Assembly: GCF_029023725.1 (NCBI RefSeq)
Contig: NZ_CP119075.1
Span: 5,761,501-5,825,500 of the forward strand
Length of the DNA: 64,000 nt
Direction: 5' to 3'
Source: Synoicihabitans lomoniglobus
GTDB lineage: Bacteria > Verrucomicrobiota > Verrucomicrobiia > Opitutales > Opitutaceae
The position numbers and the translations under genes are program-made. This document shows positions 44,804 through 55,085 of this stretch, one piece after another (position 1 is the first letter of the stretch; every line of letters begins with the position of its first letter). The notes under the pieces were generated by a model. The model saw only the letters and a program-made list of their open reading frames with translations, was not told the DNA's origin and searched no databases.

Positions 44804-45847
44804 ATGGCTCGCGTGGCAACGATTCAGGATGTGGCGGACAAGGTGGGAATGAATCGGTCGACCGTGTCGCGGGCGCTGAAGGATCATCCCAGCATTCCTG
44901 AGGCGACGCGCAAGTTGATCAAGGAGGCGGCCCGGGAGCTCGACTACCGGGCGAATCCACTCGTGACCGCGCTGATGAAATCACGCCGCGGAGGGCGTAA
45001 GGAAAAGAACGTCGTCATCGCCTACGTCACCAACTACCCGACCCGTTACGGTTGGCGGCCGCCGGTGATGATGGGCCCCGATTACTATCCGGGAGCCGAT
45101 GCGTGCGCCCAGGAATTGGGTTACAAGTTGGAGCATTTCTGGATGGCCGAACCCGGCATGACACCCGCGCGATTTGGCGATATTTTGTGGTCGCGGGGCA
45201 TCACCGGAATCCTGATCGATCGGTTGCCGCTCGGCGTTCATCGTCTCGAGTTGGACTGGTCGCGCTTTTCGGTGGTGGCGCTGGGCATCACCCTGAGTTC
45301 TCCACGGGTGCACCACGTGGGGGAAAATCATTTCAGCACCGGCCTCTACTCCATGCAGAAGTGCCTGGATCGTGGATACAAACGAATCGGGTTGGTTTTT
45401 TCGACCCCCAACGACTACCCGCGGGTCGGTCACCGCTGGATCGGAGCCTATTTGTGCCAGCAACGCAGGCTGCGGCCGGAAGACCATCTGCCCATTTACG
45501 ACGAGGGACCCACGGACCGCGAACGGTTCCTGGCGTGGTATGAACAGTGGCGACCGGACTCGATTTTGGTGACTTGGGCAACGCCGGTGCTGGAGTGGTT
45601 GAAAACGGCCGGAATCCGGGTGCCGCAGGATGTGGGCGTCATTGAGCTGCGCAATGAACAGCCGGAACTCGACCATGCGGGGGTTTTCTATTCGGGCGCC
45701 CAGATCGGGGCCCAGGCCGTGAAGACGCTGACGGGTATGATGAATCGGTCGGAATTGGGGGTGCCGGAAGTCCCCAACGAAATTATGGTCCCAGGCAAGT
45801 GGCTTGAGGGGAAGACCTTGCTCAAGGAAGGTCCCGGCCGCGCCTAG
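44804..45847 (+). CDS. LacI-family transcriptional regulator 2
   Basis: 347 aa. The DNA-binding head is 'VATIQDVADKVGMNRSTVSRALKDHPSIPEATRKLI', followed by hinge and sensor domain ('DILWSRGITGILIDRLPLG', 'KCLDRGYKRIGLVFSTPNDYPRVGHRWIGAYL'). The alternative starts GTG 44795 and GTG 44801 add one to three residues; ATG 44804 is the best. It shares its head motif and overall shape with regulator 1 (35977). Ligand unknown. It is divergent from the CE15/NTF2-like pair and converges on the PVC haem protein. Confidence 0.9.
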   Translation: MARVATIQDVADKVGMNRSTVSRALKDHPSIPEATRKLIKEAARELDYRANPLVTALMKSRRGGRKEKNVVIAYVTNYPTRYGWRPPVMMGPDYYPGADACAQELGYKLEHFWMAEPGMTPARFGDILWSRGITGILIDRLPLGVHRLELDWSRFSVVALGITLSSPRVHHVGENHFSTGLYSMQKCLDRGYKRIGLVFSTPNDYPRVGHRWIGAYLCQQRRLRPEDHLPIYDEGPTDRERFLAWYEQWRPDSILVTWATPVLEWLKTAGIRVPQDVGVIELRNEQPELDHAGVFYSGAQIGAQAVKTLTGMMNRSELGVPEVPNEIMVPGKWLEGKTLLKEGPGRA

Positions 45848-45848
45848 A

Positions 45849-48662
45849 TTACTCGGGAGCGCTCGGAGTCAACGCGTGCGTGACCAGTGCGGCTTCGGCG
45901 GGGGGCGCGTTTGCCTGCAGTGAAGCGAGCCATGCCGTCACGTCGCGCCGTTGGCGGAGGGTGAGCTCGCTCGCCAGATTGGTTCCGCCGGGCAGCGGAT
46001 GATGAGGCAGGGCGGCGAGTCGTGCCGGACCGCCCACAGGGAAAAGGTTGGAGTCGGAGGTATCCGAGAGTTCATGACAGCTTGAACAGGCTGCGACGCT
46101 GTCTCCTTCCGCAATTGCTCGCCCCGCGGAGACCGAACCGCCGGGCAACGCGCGGGTCGCGAGCTCGGCTTCGAGAGCGGCTCCCAGCCGGAGCACCTCG
46201 GGGTCGGAGCGCATGGCGGCGGCCTCCAGGAGTTCGACCTGAGCGGCGGCGGGTTGGAGACCGTCGAGCATCTCCTGCAAGGCTTGGTGCAACAAGGTAT
46301 CCGCCCGTTCGTCGTCCATGGTGGCGAGGACGGCGAAGGCCTCCCGTCGTTCGCGGAGCGTGCCGTTAGCCACCAGAAATTCGATGGTGGGCAGCGATAC
46401 ACCGGGATGGCGGCGGGCGAGGATGGGGAGGGCGGCGAGTCGCAGGGCGGGGTGGTGGGACCGGCCGGCGGTCTGAGCCGCTACTTCGAGGCGGAGATCA
46501 TTGGTGGTTTCGAGCGCCTGGAGGGCGGCGATGCGGGTGCGAACCGGATGATCACTTTGGTAAACGACATCCCACAACGCATGGCCGGTGCCGCCGAGGT
46601 GTAGGGTCGCGACGGCATGGATGGAGGCGATTTGCACGAGTTCCGGCGCGTTGCCGCTGAGTTGATGGAGGAAGCCGGTAATGGCCTCCTTGGCAGGCGC
46701 CGGGTCGCGGGGGGCGAGGGTCCGGGGTTGTCCGGAAATACGATCGCGTTGTGGCGGTGTCGCCCAACGTCCGAGCTGCTCCAGGGCTTCGGCCCGCAGC
46801 CGGGCGGGCACATACGGCAAGCCGGCGAATTTGGCCAAGGCTGCGGCATTTTCGGGCGCGCCCAAAAGGAAGTGCGCGTTGATGGCGCGCACCACCAAAG
46901 CCTCGTCGTCGAGGGGCGCGGAGAACAAGGTGGCGGCGAGAGCGGGCAACGCTTCGTCGATCGCGGTGTCATTGATGGCGCTGGCGGCGGCGCGCACGAC
47001 GAGGGGGTCGAAGTCATCGAGCAGGTCCGCGAGCATGGGGTCGCGCAGCCGACGCAATACCAGCGCACCGCCGAGGCGCACGGCCCGAGACTGCGCTTCC
47101 ACCATCAGCTTGAGCGATTCCGGGTGGTTGAGGCGGGTGAGGGCCCCGACCGCCGCGTGACGTAGCCGGGAATCTTGGTTGTCGTTGCGGTGGAGAAGAT
47201 CGATCAGGGCGGAGGCGGCTTCGGGTCGCTTTAATTTGCCCAGACTTTGGGCGGCAAAAAACACCACGTCGGAGTCTTCGTCGCGCAACAGCGGGAGCAG
47301 GGCAGGGTAAGCCTCGATGCGGAACTGGTCGCCCACCAACCGTGCCGCCTGCGCGCGTATTTCCAGGTCTTGGTCCCGGAGTAATCGGGGCAGGTCATTG
47401 AGGGCTCCGGCAATCTCATCGGCGCACCCGGCCATGGCCCACAGGGCATGGAACCGAGGCGTTGCGGAGAGGGTGGAGTCCGTCGCGATGAGGCGCAGCG
47501 TGGGCAGGGCCGCGTGGCCTCGCCGACTCAGTTCATGCTGAGCGGCGCTGCGTTGACAAGGGTGGCGGTGGCGGAGCAGCCGGGCCAATTCGGACAATGG
47601 CGCCGAGGCGAGGGAAAGCGTTGGCTTCGTGGCGATGGCCGGTTCGGCGCTCGCAATCGAAATGCAGGAGTGAGGTGACGCACCGGCCACATGGAGCCGA
47701 CCATCGGGAGTGAACGTGAGGGCTCGGGGCATGACGCCGCGCAGGATCGGGGTGGGGCGACCGATCAAAATCGCGCCGTCACCATTTAGTTGATACGCAT
47801 CAATACCGCTGGCTCCCGGGAGGCGGTGCGTGAACGCGACGAACAACACCGGACCATCGGCGTTGGTTGGATTGCGGGTGAATCCACCGCCCGGTTGGAA
47901 CGTCATGCCGACGACGTGTCCGGAAAGAGAGCCGATAGCGGGCAGGTTGAATTCGGTGAGCGAGGTGCGCAGGGACTCGCTCAGGTCGCTCGGTTGGTCG
48001 GAGCGCCAGCCGTAGTCGGTGCCCTCCATGATTTCGACCAAGTGGGTGGTCGGTGCGGATGACGCCATTTGGTCGGCGACCCAAAGGCGGCCGAAGCCGT
48101 CGAAGGCGAGGGCGGTCGGAGCGCGCAGCCCCGTGGCCACGAGCTCGGGATTGCTGCCATCCGGGCGGACCCGGATCACGGTGCCGGCGGGAGGCAGTTC
48201 AAGCGCGAAACCGTCGGCGCGGGTGAGACGAACGGCCTGGGGTGGGGTGGCAAAGTAGAGGAGGCGGTCGGGGCCGAGCACGGGGCCGGTCAGGAGCGGA
48301 AACACGTCGGCGGGGGCGGAGCCGCTGATGCGCAATATTTCGGTGGGCTGATTTGCCTCCGCCGAGCGTTGCCACAAGCTTGCGTCGCGGCTGAACCAGA
48401 CCGATTGGGCGTCGCTGCAGGCATCGAATTCCGGTGCGGGCGAGTGAGGCTCGGAATGCACGGAGAGACCGGGCGCGAGCCGCACGGTGTGCCCGCGCGG
48501 TGCCTCGGGGTTGGCCGGGAGCATCGAGCTGGAAAAGCACGCGACGCCCAGGCTGAAAGTGAGCCATCTGAACCCGACTCGGGAAAAAATTACCGGAGGT
48601 GGTGGGGTCGGGATTGGTCGGACCAGGGATGCGGCAAAATTCGAGCGGAGTGGAAACATCAT
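45849..48662 (-). CDS. PVC-type haem-binding protein (propeller, HEAT repeats, CxxCH)
   Basis: 937 aa with an export signal ('GFRWLTFSLGVACFSSSM'). Residues about 110-345 are a glucose/sorbosone-dehydrogenase-like beta-propeller ('LRAPTALAFDGFGRLWVADQ', 'EIMEGTDYGWRSDQ'). The middle (about 380-830) is a HEAT-repeat solenoid ('QAARLVGDQFRIEAYPALLPLLRDEDSDVVFFAAQSLGKLKRPEA'). The C-terminus carries cytochrome c haem motif CSSCH (about 870). The family is characteristic of Planctomycetota and Verrucomicrobiota and is thought to be a periplasmic oxidoreductase linked to sugar breakdown. Start ATG 48662 (48659 is also possible). Divergent from TonB receptor 2. Confidence 0.9.
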   Translation of the reverse strand: MMFPLRSNFAASLVRPIPTPPPPVIFSRVGFRWLTFSLGVACFSSSMLPANPEAPRGHTVRLAPGLSVHSEPHSPAPEFDACSDAQSVWFSRDASLWQRSAEANQPTEILRISGSAPADVFPLLTGPVLGPDRLLYFATPPQAVRLTRADGFALELPPAGTVIRVRPDGSNPELVATGLRAPTALAFDGFGRLWVADQMASSAPTTHLVEIMEGTDYGWRSDQPSDLSESLRTSLTEFNLPAIGSLSGHVVGMTFQPGGGFTRNPTNADGPVLFVAFTHRLPGASGIDAYQLNGDGAILIGRPTPILRGVMPRALTFTPDGRLHVAGASPHSCISIASAEPAIATKPTLSLASAPLSELARLLRHRHPCQRSAAQHELSRRGHAALPTLRLIATDSTLSATPRFHALWAMAGCADEIAGALNDLPRLLRDQDLEIRAQAARLVGDQFRIEAYPALLPLLRDEDSDVVFFAAQSLGKLKRPEAASALIDLLHRNDNQDSRLRHAAVGALTRLNHPESLKLMVEAQSRAVRLGGALVLRRLRDPMLADLLDDFDPLVVRAAASAINDTAIDEALPALAATLFSAPLDDEALVVRAINAHFLLGAPENAAALAKFAGLPYVPARLRAEALEQLGRWATPPQRDRISGQPRTLAPRDPAPAKEAITGFLHQLSGNAPELVQIASIHAVATLHLGGTGHALWDVVYQSDHPVRTRIAALQALETTNDLRLEVAAQTAGRSHHPALRLAALPILARRHPGVSLPTIEFLVANGTLRERREAFAVLATMDDERADTLLHQALQEMLDGLQPAAAQVELLEAAAMRSDPEVLRLGAALEAELATRALPGGSVSAGRAIAEGDSVAACSSCHELSDTSDSNLFPVGGPARLAALPHHPLPGGTNLASELTLRQRRDVTAWLASLQANAPPAEAALVTHALTPSAPE

Positions 48663-48953
48663 CAATGCGCGACGGGACGGGGGGCGGGAAATGGTCGGGG
48701 CGGTGCACAGGGCGCATCGCGGGGCGGGGGGGATGAATCATGATGGCCCGAAATGGTGCCGGTTTCACAAGGGAAAATCTCACTTACGCAACGATGCGCA
48801 CAAAAGATGACATGAGCTCAAAGTCGGGTCGGAGTATCAGGTTTTTCGTCAGCGCATTTTCGAACGCGTTGTGTCTTTCACCCCAAACCCCGTCAGCCCC
48901 TTTTCCCCGACGTTTGCGTTTCTCGTTTCGGTCCGCCGACGTCCCCCGTTTCC
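48663..48953. other. Divergent intergenic region between PVC haem protein and TonB receptor 2
   Basis: 291 bp shared by two outward-reading genes. It must hold both promoters, but I see no convincing operator or -35/-10 pair. Confidence 0.5.
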
Positions 48954-51900
48954 ATGTGTTCCCCCGCATTTTACCCCCGACTCGCTGTTCAGACTCGTCT
49001 TGGGCACCGTGGCGTCGGCGCGACTTTGGTCATGGCATTCGCCTTGTTCGCCGGTGGATCCGGTTTGTTCGCCCAGTCGACGAATGAGACCGATTCGAGC
49101 TCATCCGCCGCGACCGATGATGACGTGATTTTTCTTTCACCGTTTGAAGTCACGGAAAGCGACGACGTCGGTTACCGTGCGTCCAATACCACCTCGGGCA
49201 CGAGTCTGAACACCGCGATCAAGGATCTGCCGATGACGATCCAAGTCGTGACGGAAGAGTTCATGAGCGACATCGGTGCCACCGACTTCGAGGAGGCCCT
49301 GGCCTATTCCTCCGGGGTTTTCACCGATTCGATGGAGGCACCCGGCGGAGGCAACTCGGCGAACGCCAATGCCGGCGGCGGTTCCAATGAAAAATCAGTG
49401 TCCGCCTCGGCCGGGGGCAGTCGTTTTGCCAATGTCGCGACCATCCGCGGATTTGATGTTCCGTTTCAAACCCGGTTCGGTTTTCGCGTCGGCGGCGTGG
49501 TGATCACGCCCACCACCAACATTGCACTGGGTGGTTTGCTCGACGCGGTGAACATCGATCGGTTGGAGGTGGTCAAGGGGCCCAACTCCCTGCTCTACGG
49601 CATCGGCGTGTTGTCGGGCATCGTGAACACCATGCCCAAGACGCCCACCTCGGAGCCGGGGCTGACCGTTTCGGCCTCGGTGGGAAATTATGGTTTTAAA
49701 CGCGGCACGTTGGAGGCGACGGGCCCGATTGTGCGCTCCAACGAGAACGGCCATTCGCTCAGCGCCCGGGTGGCGGGGGCGTGGGAAGAGCGGGACGACT
49801 ATACCGATTGGCGCACCAAGGAATTGGATTACGAGGTCGTGCAGCTCGAATACGGTTTCCGCGACAAAGCCAACGTGCTGCTGGAATACCAGCGCTCGCA
49901 CACGAAGTTCAACGGCACGGGTTCGGAGTGGATCTACGACACCGGCGGCAACGATCCCTTCTTTCGCAACGCGTGGGATGAGAACTACAACTTTGCCCGT
50001 CACGTCGGTCCGATCCAGACGCTGGGGCAGTTGAATCGCAGCATCGTCACGACCGATGCCAATGGCCGCCCTTTGCGCACCCCACGGGTGGAACTTACCT
50101 ACCAGGAGAGCGACCCGCGGAATCGCCAGCTCATGGGCGGCGGCCTGCCGGATACCTACCGTATCACCGGACCCGATACGTATGAGATGCGCGACGAGGA
50201 CAATTTCCTCCTCAATATCGATCTGACGCCGACGGAGAACCTGGCGTTTTCGGGCGGCGTGTATTACACCGCGCAGGAGACCGAGGAGATGGCGGTCAAC
50301 GTGCAAAACTTCACCAACGGCGGCGGTGGGGTCAGCCTGCGCAATACGCTCAGCGCAATCGGCGACACCGAGTATACGGTCGATGATGTGTGGGCCGCCG
50401 CGAACACGTTTTACATCGACCGCGACAATCTCAACCCGGCGAACCTCAACCTGCGCGACAATACCAAGATCACGCGCTACTGGTGGAGCAAGCGTCCCAA
50501 CTCCAGCGACTCGCTACAGTGGCGGTTGCGCGGCACCTACAGCTTCGAAACCGAGCTGCCGCTGCTGGGCGAGACCAAGCACACCCTGCTGGCGGGCAAT
50601 CACTTCATCAACGACCGCGTCAGTTTCCTGAACGGCGACGAGGACATTGTGCGGGCCTACGATCGGGATACCGCGGCCGACGACGCGCTGTATTTTCGAC
50701 CGATCGACGACTATTCCGTGATGCGCTATCAGGGGGAAAATCTGGCCATGCCCGGACTCCGGTTCTCCGAGCAGGAAATCTGGTTCAAGGGATTCTACGG
50801 GGTCTATCAAGGCAATTACCTGGGCGACCGGTTGGGATTTCTCGGAGGCGTGCGTTACGACGAATACAATGCGTCGACCCGGGACTTCATTCGCATCGAT
50901 CCGGCGGAGACGACGGGCATGTCGAAAGAACAGATCCAGTCACAGGAAGTCGGATACGTGAACAATCCCGACAACGTCACCTACGGGTCATTCGAGGCGC
51001 AGGACAACTTCCCCGCGCCGATCGAGAACTGGTCGAAGTCGCTCGCCCTCAATTTCAAGATCACCGACGCATTCACGTTCTACGGTCTCTACTCCGAGGG
51101 CATCGCGCCCAACACCGGACTGACCGATGGCAACAACGAGTTCATCGATGCGGAGGAAACGGTTTCCCGGGAGTTGGGCCTCAAGTTCAGTCTCATGGAC
51201 AACCGCCTCACCGGCAGTATCGCGGCCTACAGTATCAAACGGAAGAACGCGATCTGGGACTTCGACTTCGCCCCGGCACCGGCCAAATGGAACGATTCGA
51301 CCAACCCTCCCGTGGGCCTGTCGCTCAACGCCGCGCGTTTCGATCCGCATCCCGAGGTGGGCACGCAGACGCTTTCCTATGGAATCAACGTGCATGAGAC
51401 GCCGGAGTTTTTCCAAAACGCCTTTGTCGCCGGCAGTTCTTCGACCACCGATGCCGAATCACTGCACCAGACTTTCTACATCACCACCCGGGACGATGAC
51501 AACAACCCGGTGCGGCAGCAGATCCCCGGCTTGATCGCGTTCGCCAACTACGGGGGCACGGCGGACTCGCCGCAGGTTTTTTATGTCGAGCACAGTGAAA
51601 TGGATACGCCGTTTGATTTTTCGTATCGCAACAGCGACGGCAACTTCGTGACCGAAACCTACTCCTGGCGGCAATGGTTTGAGTCGGCCTTCTTCAACCA
51701 GTCCGTTTCGAGCGCCAGCATCGGCCAGCAGGATCCGCTGAGCTATCGCCGGGAGGAGTCTTTCTTCGGTGAATTCCATGGCGGCAACAATCCCAGTCTC
51801 GACACCTCTTCCGGCGCGAACGTGACGTTTGCCGATGAGTCCATCGGGGGCGATCTGGAGATTATTTTTCAACCCAGCCCCAGCCTGCAGTTTCTGTTCA

Positions 51901-52553
51901 ACTACTCCTACACCCAACGTGAGGCCAAGGGCGCCTTCAACATGGTGGACTACATTTCGCTGGCCACCGGCGAGGAGTTTGCCGGCACGGAATATTCCCG
52001 GATTGTGCAGGTCTTCGGGCGCGAGGCCTTTGGTATCCAATCACAAGATACCAACGGCGATGGCGTGGCCGATCTGTTCCTCGATCAACACGGGGAGCCG
52101 CTCAGCGCCAGCAACCCGCTGCGACCCAGTGAGGCGATTTCCGGCATCGACGGGGTCAGTCTCTTTTTCAACCCCGCGCACCAGGCGGCGATCTGGGGTC
52201 GCTACGAATTCGACGAAGGCGTGCTGAAGGACTTCGGTTTTGGATTGGGCGCCAAGTTCTCCAGTGCGGCGGCGACCTCGGTCACCATCGGTGGCGCTGA
52301 AATCGGCCAGAATCTCTTTCCCACGCCGGACACGGCGGCGCACCTGACTCTCAACGCCGGGCTCTATTACAAGTTCGAGCTCGGTCGCACCCGGTGGAGC
52401 CTGCGCCTGAACATCAACAACCTGCTGGACGAGCGTTATGACGTCACCACGGCCGCCTACTACGACGACTACAACGCCCGTCCCATCAACAAACGCAGCG
52501 AGGTCTTTTACGGCCCCCGCACCTTCCGCCTCACCACCACCGTGCAATTTTAA
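48954..52553 (+). CDS. TonB-dependent outer-membrane receptor 2
   Basis: 1199 aa. Signal peptide (cut near 'GLFAQS'), then 'DDDVIFLSPFEVTESDDVGY', the same leader type as receptor 1. The plug contains 'LPMTIQVVTEEFMSDIGATDFEEALAYSSG' and 'LEVVKGPNSLLYGIGVLSGIVNTMPK'. The barrel ends '...VFYGPRTFRLTTTVQF' with a terminal Phe. It reads away from the PVC haem gene and is followed by an exported protein and a Tat-exported epimerase. No SusD partner. A terminator follows directly. Confidence 0.93.
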   Translation: MCSPAFYPRLAVQTRLGHRGVGATLVMAFALFAGGSGLFAQSTNETDSSSSAATDDDVIFLSPFEVTESDDVGYRASNTTSGTSLNTAIKDLPMTIQVVTEEFMSDIGATDFEEALAYSSGVFTDSMEAPGGGNSANANAGGGSNEKSVSASAGGSRFANVATIRGFDVPFQTRFGFRVGGVVITPTTNIALGGLLDAVNIDRLEVVKGPNSLLYGIGVLSGIVNTMPKTPTSEPGLTVSASVGNYGFKRGTLEATGPIVRSNENGHSLSARVAGAWEERDDYTDWRTKELDYEVVQLEYGFRDKANVLLEYQRSHTKFNGTGSEWIYDTGGNDPFFRNAWDENYNFARHVGPIQTLGQLNRSIVTTDANGRPLRTPRVELTYQESDPRNRQLMGGGLPDTYRITGPDTYEMRDEDNFLLNIDLTPTENLAFSGGVYYTAQETEEMAVNVQNFTNGGGGVSLRNTLSAIGDTEYTVDDVWAAANTFYIDRDNLNPANLNLRDNTKITRYWWSKRPNSSDSLQWRLRGTYSFETELPLLGETKHTLLAGNHFINDRVSFLNGDEDIVRAYDRDTAADDALYFRPIDDYSVMRYQGENLAMPGLRFSEQEIWFKGFYGVYQGNYLGDRLGFLGGVRYDEYNASTRDFIRIDPAETTGMSKEQIQSQEVGYVNNPDNVTYGSFEAQDNFPAPIENWSKSLALNFKITDAFTFYGLYSEGIAPNTGLTDGNNEFIDAEETVSRELGLKFSLMDNRLTGSIAAYSIKRKNAIWDFDFAPAPAKWNDSTNPPVGLSLNAARFDPHPEVGTQTLSYGINVHETPEFFQNAFVAGSSSTTDAESLHQTFYITTRDDDNNPVRQQIPGLIAFANYGGTADSPQVFYVEHSEMDTPFDFSYRNSDGNFVTETYSWRQWFESAFFNQSVSSASIGQQDPLSYRREESFFGEFHGGNNPSLDTSSGANVTFADESIGGDLEIIFQPSPSLQFLFNYSYTQREAKGAFNMVDYISLATGEEFAGTEYSRIVQVFGREAFGIQSQDTNGDGVADLFLDQHGEPLSASNPLRPSEAISGIDGVSLFFNPAHQAAIWGRYEFDEGVLKDFGFGLGAKFSSAAATSVTIGGAEIGQNLFPTPDTAAHLTLNAGLYYKFELGRTRWSLRLNINNLLDERYDVTTAAYYDDYNARPINKRSEVFYGPRTFRLTTTVQF

Positions 52554-52596
52554 CCGGTCGGGCCATGGGATCAGCCCATGGTCCGGTTTGGTTTTT
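52552..52596 (+). terminator. Intrinsic terminator after TonB receptor 2
   Basis: Outer stem AACCGG/CCGGTT and inner stem CCATGGG/CCCATGG, with an uneven internal loop, followed by GGTTTTT. It begins in the receptor stop codon. Confidence 0.75.
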
Positions 52597-52644
52597 CGCT
52601 TCGGCGAATCCTTCACCCCATCGAACCCACCCCCAAAAAAAAGT

Positions 52645-53973
52645 ATGAAATCGCATAGACTGGCCCTAACCGCCCTCGCTCTTTCCTGCGTCGGCCTTGC
52701 TCACGCCCAATGGCAAAAATTCGAAGATTTCGAGGACGGCAACCTCGACAAATGGATCTTCACCCAAAGTGATGTCGGCACGGTCGCCGACTCCAGCGCC
52801 TCCATCGTGGTCGACCCGGACGCGGCGGGTGCCGCCGCCGGCAATCACGTCCTCGTGCTCGATCCGGGATCACCGTTCGCGATCGACCATCGCAGTCGCT
52901 TGATCGGCCGTCCGGCGGCCATCAATTACGGCACCACCGGCACGCTCTATTACCGTTGGTATACCAAAACCGTGACGATCAATGGCACGGAGTTTTCCCC
53001 CGCTTTGGACATGAATGTGGGCCTGTCGGCGGTGGATGTTCCCACCCAATACAATGAGTCGGGTCCGGTTACCGGTTACAAGCGCGAGGATGATCCGTTC
53101 CGCGCCTACAATGGTGATCCGAATCCGGACAATCCTTCGTCCGTGATCGGTTTCCAGAATCTGGTGACCACGCGTCCCGACAACATCTGGGTGTCCCAAT
53201 GGTATTACGTGCGCAACCTCAGCACCGCCGATCAATCGCAGGACTACCAAGTCTACTACCGTGTGGGTCGCAGCGGCACGCCCGTGTTGGCCTTCCCGCT
53301 CTCGGGCGATGCCAACGAATACGGCGGTTTCCGCGCCAAACCGGACGGCGACATCGATCCGGCCAGCGCCCATCTCGACGTGTTTTACTTCACCAACTCC
53401 GCCGGTCGCATCGATGAACCCCAGGCCCTCGACGCCAACTTCTTTGCCGACGACATCTACGTGAACCAAAATGGTCTCGATTTGACCGACCCGACCGCGC
53501 CAACCGATGGCGGGGATGGTGGCTTCGTGCAACTCGTGGCCAATGGCACCGGCGGCTCCGCTCCGGACGCGACCGCCATGTCCAACATCGCGGTGCGCGG
53601 CACGGTGAGCTCGGCGGCCGAGCCGCTGACCCCTGGTTTCGTCATCGTCGGTTCGGCGCGCCAGCAGGTGCTCATTCGCGCCGCTGGTCCCGCCCTCGGC
53701 GCCCTCGGCGTGTCCGGCACCATGGCGTCGCCGGTGTTGAAACTCTTCAAGGCCGACGGCACGCAAGTGGCCGAAAACACCGGTTGGGGCAACGCGGACA
53801 ACGCCTCGATCATCCGCAGCACCGCCGCGACGGTCGGCGCGTTCGCCTGGACCGATGGTTCCGCCGACTGCGCGCTGCTCGTTTCCCTGGAGCCCGGACT
53901 CTACACCGCCCAGGTCAGTGGTCTCGACGGTGGCACCGGTGTGGTGCTCGTCGAAGTCTACGGCGTGCAATAA
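52645..53973 (+). CDS. Exported carbohydrate-binding-like protein with C-terminal repeat module
   Basis: 442 aa. Signal peptide ('LALTALALSCVGLAHAQ'), then a beta-sandwich-like domain ('FEDFEDGNLDKWIFTQSDVGTVADSSA', 'TLYYRWYTKTVTING'). The last about 110 residues are the module 'VLIRAAGPALGALGVSGTM...NTGWGN...YTAQVSGLDGGTGVVLVEVYG', also present twice in the truncated gene at 22207. The first part resembles a carbohydrate-binding jelly roll, but no CBM family can be named. It is 18 bp upstream of the epimerase gene, so the two are probably co-transcribed. Start ATG 52645 chosen for the signal peptide. Confidence 0.78.
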   Translation: MKSHRLALTALALSCVGLAHAQWQKFEDFEDGNLDKWIFTQSDVGTVADSSASIVVDPDAAGAAAGNHVLVLDPGSPFAIDHRSRLIGRPAAINYGTTGTLYYRWYTKTVTINGTEFSPALDMNVGLSAVDVPTQYNESGPVTGYKREDDPFRAYNGDPNPDNPSSVIGFQNLVTTRPDNIWVSQWYYVRNLSTADQSQDYQVYYRVGRSGTPVLAFPLSGDANEYGGFRAKPDGDIDPASAHLDVFYFTNSAGRIDEPQALDANFFADDIYVNQNGLDLTDPTAPTDGGDGGFVQLVANGTGGSAPDATAMSNIAVRGTVSSAAEPLTPGFVIVGSARQQVLIRAAGPALGALGVSGTMASPVLKLFKADGTQVAENTGWGNADNASIIRSTAATVGAFAWTDGSADCALLVSLEPGLYTAQVSGLDGGTGVVLVEVYGVQ

Positions 53974-53991
53974 CCCTCCGCCTCCTGTCGT

Positions 53992-54945
53992 ATGACCACC
54001 CAACCCAGCAGAAGACGTTTCCTCACCCAATCAGCCGGGTTGGCCGTGCTCGCCGCGGCCGGAGTCACGCTTCCCGCGGGTGCCGCCCGAGCGGCACCCG
54101 CCTCCGCCGGGCGTCTGCCCGCCAAACTCAAAACCAGCCTCAATGCCTTTTCGTTCAACACCGCGATGACGCGGGGGCGCGACGGCAACGGGCCGGACAT
54201 GACCTTGATGGATGTGCTCGACTTTTGCGCGCAGCAGGACTTCGAGGCCATTGATCCCACCGGGTATTACTTTCCCGGATACCCCCACGTTCCCACCGAC
54301 GCCTACCTGGCGGATTTCAAGCGCAAGGCCTTTGACCTCGGGCTCGAAATCAGCGGCACGGGCATCCGCAACAACTTCGCCACGGCCGATGCCACCAAGC
54401 GCGCCGCCGATGTCGAGTTGGCCAAACGCTGGATTGAAGCCGCCGCCAAAATGGGCGCGCCGGTTATTCGCCTGTTTGCGGGGCAGCAGGAAGCCGGCGT
54501 CAACCGCGAGGATATCTACGGTTGGATGGCGGAGGATCTTCACACCTGCGCCGAGTTTGGCCAACAACACGGCGTGGTGGTGGGCGTTCAGAATCACAAC
54601 GACTTCGTCAAAAACGCCGCACAGACCATCAAGTTGGTCAAGCGCGTCGATCACGCGTGGCTCGGAGTCATTCTGGATACGGGAAACTTCCGCGACAATC
54701 CCTACCCGGACATCGCCGCAGTGCTGCCGTATACGGTGAATTTCCAGCTCAAGGAAAGTCCCTACGGCAAGGACAGCGACGTGCTCATCGACCTCGATCG
54801 CTTCGTCCAGATTCTCGTGGATGCGGGTTACCGCGGCTACGTGCCGATCGAAACCCTCACTCCCGAGGGCACCAACCCGGACATGCGCGTGGTCATACCT
54901 CGTTTCATGACCCGGGTTCGCCGGGCCTTTGCCCGGGTGGGGTGA
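53992..54945 (+). CDS. Tat-exported sugar phosphate isomerase/epimerase family protein
   Basis: 317 aa. The N-terminus 'RRRFLTQSAGLAVLAAAGV' is a Tat signal, cleaved near 'AARA'. The TIM-barrel follows: 'KTSLNAFSFNTAMTRG', 'FEAIDPTGYYFPGYPHVP', 'LEISGTGIRNNFATAD', 'VVGVQNHNDFVKNA', 'WLGVILDTGNFRDNPYPDI' and 'YVPIETLTPEG', which include the metal-binding Asn/His/Asp/Glu residues. Close paralogue of the cytoplasmic protein at 59970-60881. As an exported protein it probably does not act on phosphorylated sugars; periplasmic epimerase, isomerase or lyase roles are all open. Confidence 0.88.
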   Translation: MTTQPSRRRFLTQSAGLAVLAAAGVTLPAGAARAAPASAGRLPAKLKTSLNAFSFNTAMTRGRDGNGPDMTLMDVLDFCAQQDFEAIDPTGYYFPGYPHVPTDAYLADFKRKAFDLGLEISGTGIRNNFATADATKRAADVELAKRWIEAAAKMGAPVIRLFAGQQEAGVNREDIYGWMAEDLHTCAEFGQQHGVVVGVQNHNDFVKNAAQTIKLVKRVDHAWLGVILDTGNFRDNPYPDIAAVLPYTVNFQLKESPYGKDSDVLIDLDRFVQILVDAGYRGYVPIETLTPEGTNPDMRVVIPRFMTRVRRAFARVG

Positions 54946-55085
54946 TCCGCCCCGCCTGTTTATTGTCATAATTCTCCCCTCTGCCGCGGAGCCGCTCACC
55001 ACGGCTTCGCGGTGACGGTGCCACTTCAATGGTCGGTGGTCCCGCCGGGTTTCACCCGAGCGGGCCGGGCCGACGGATAATCTCC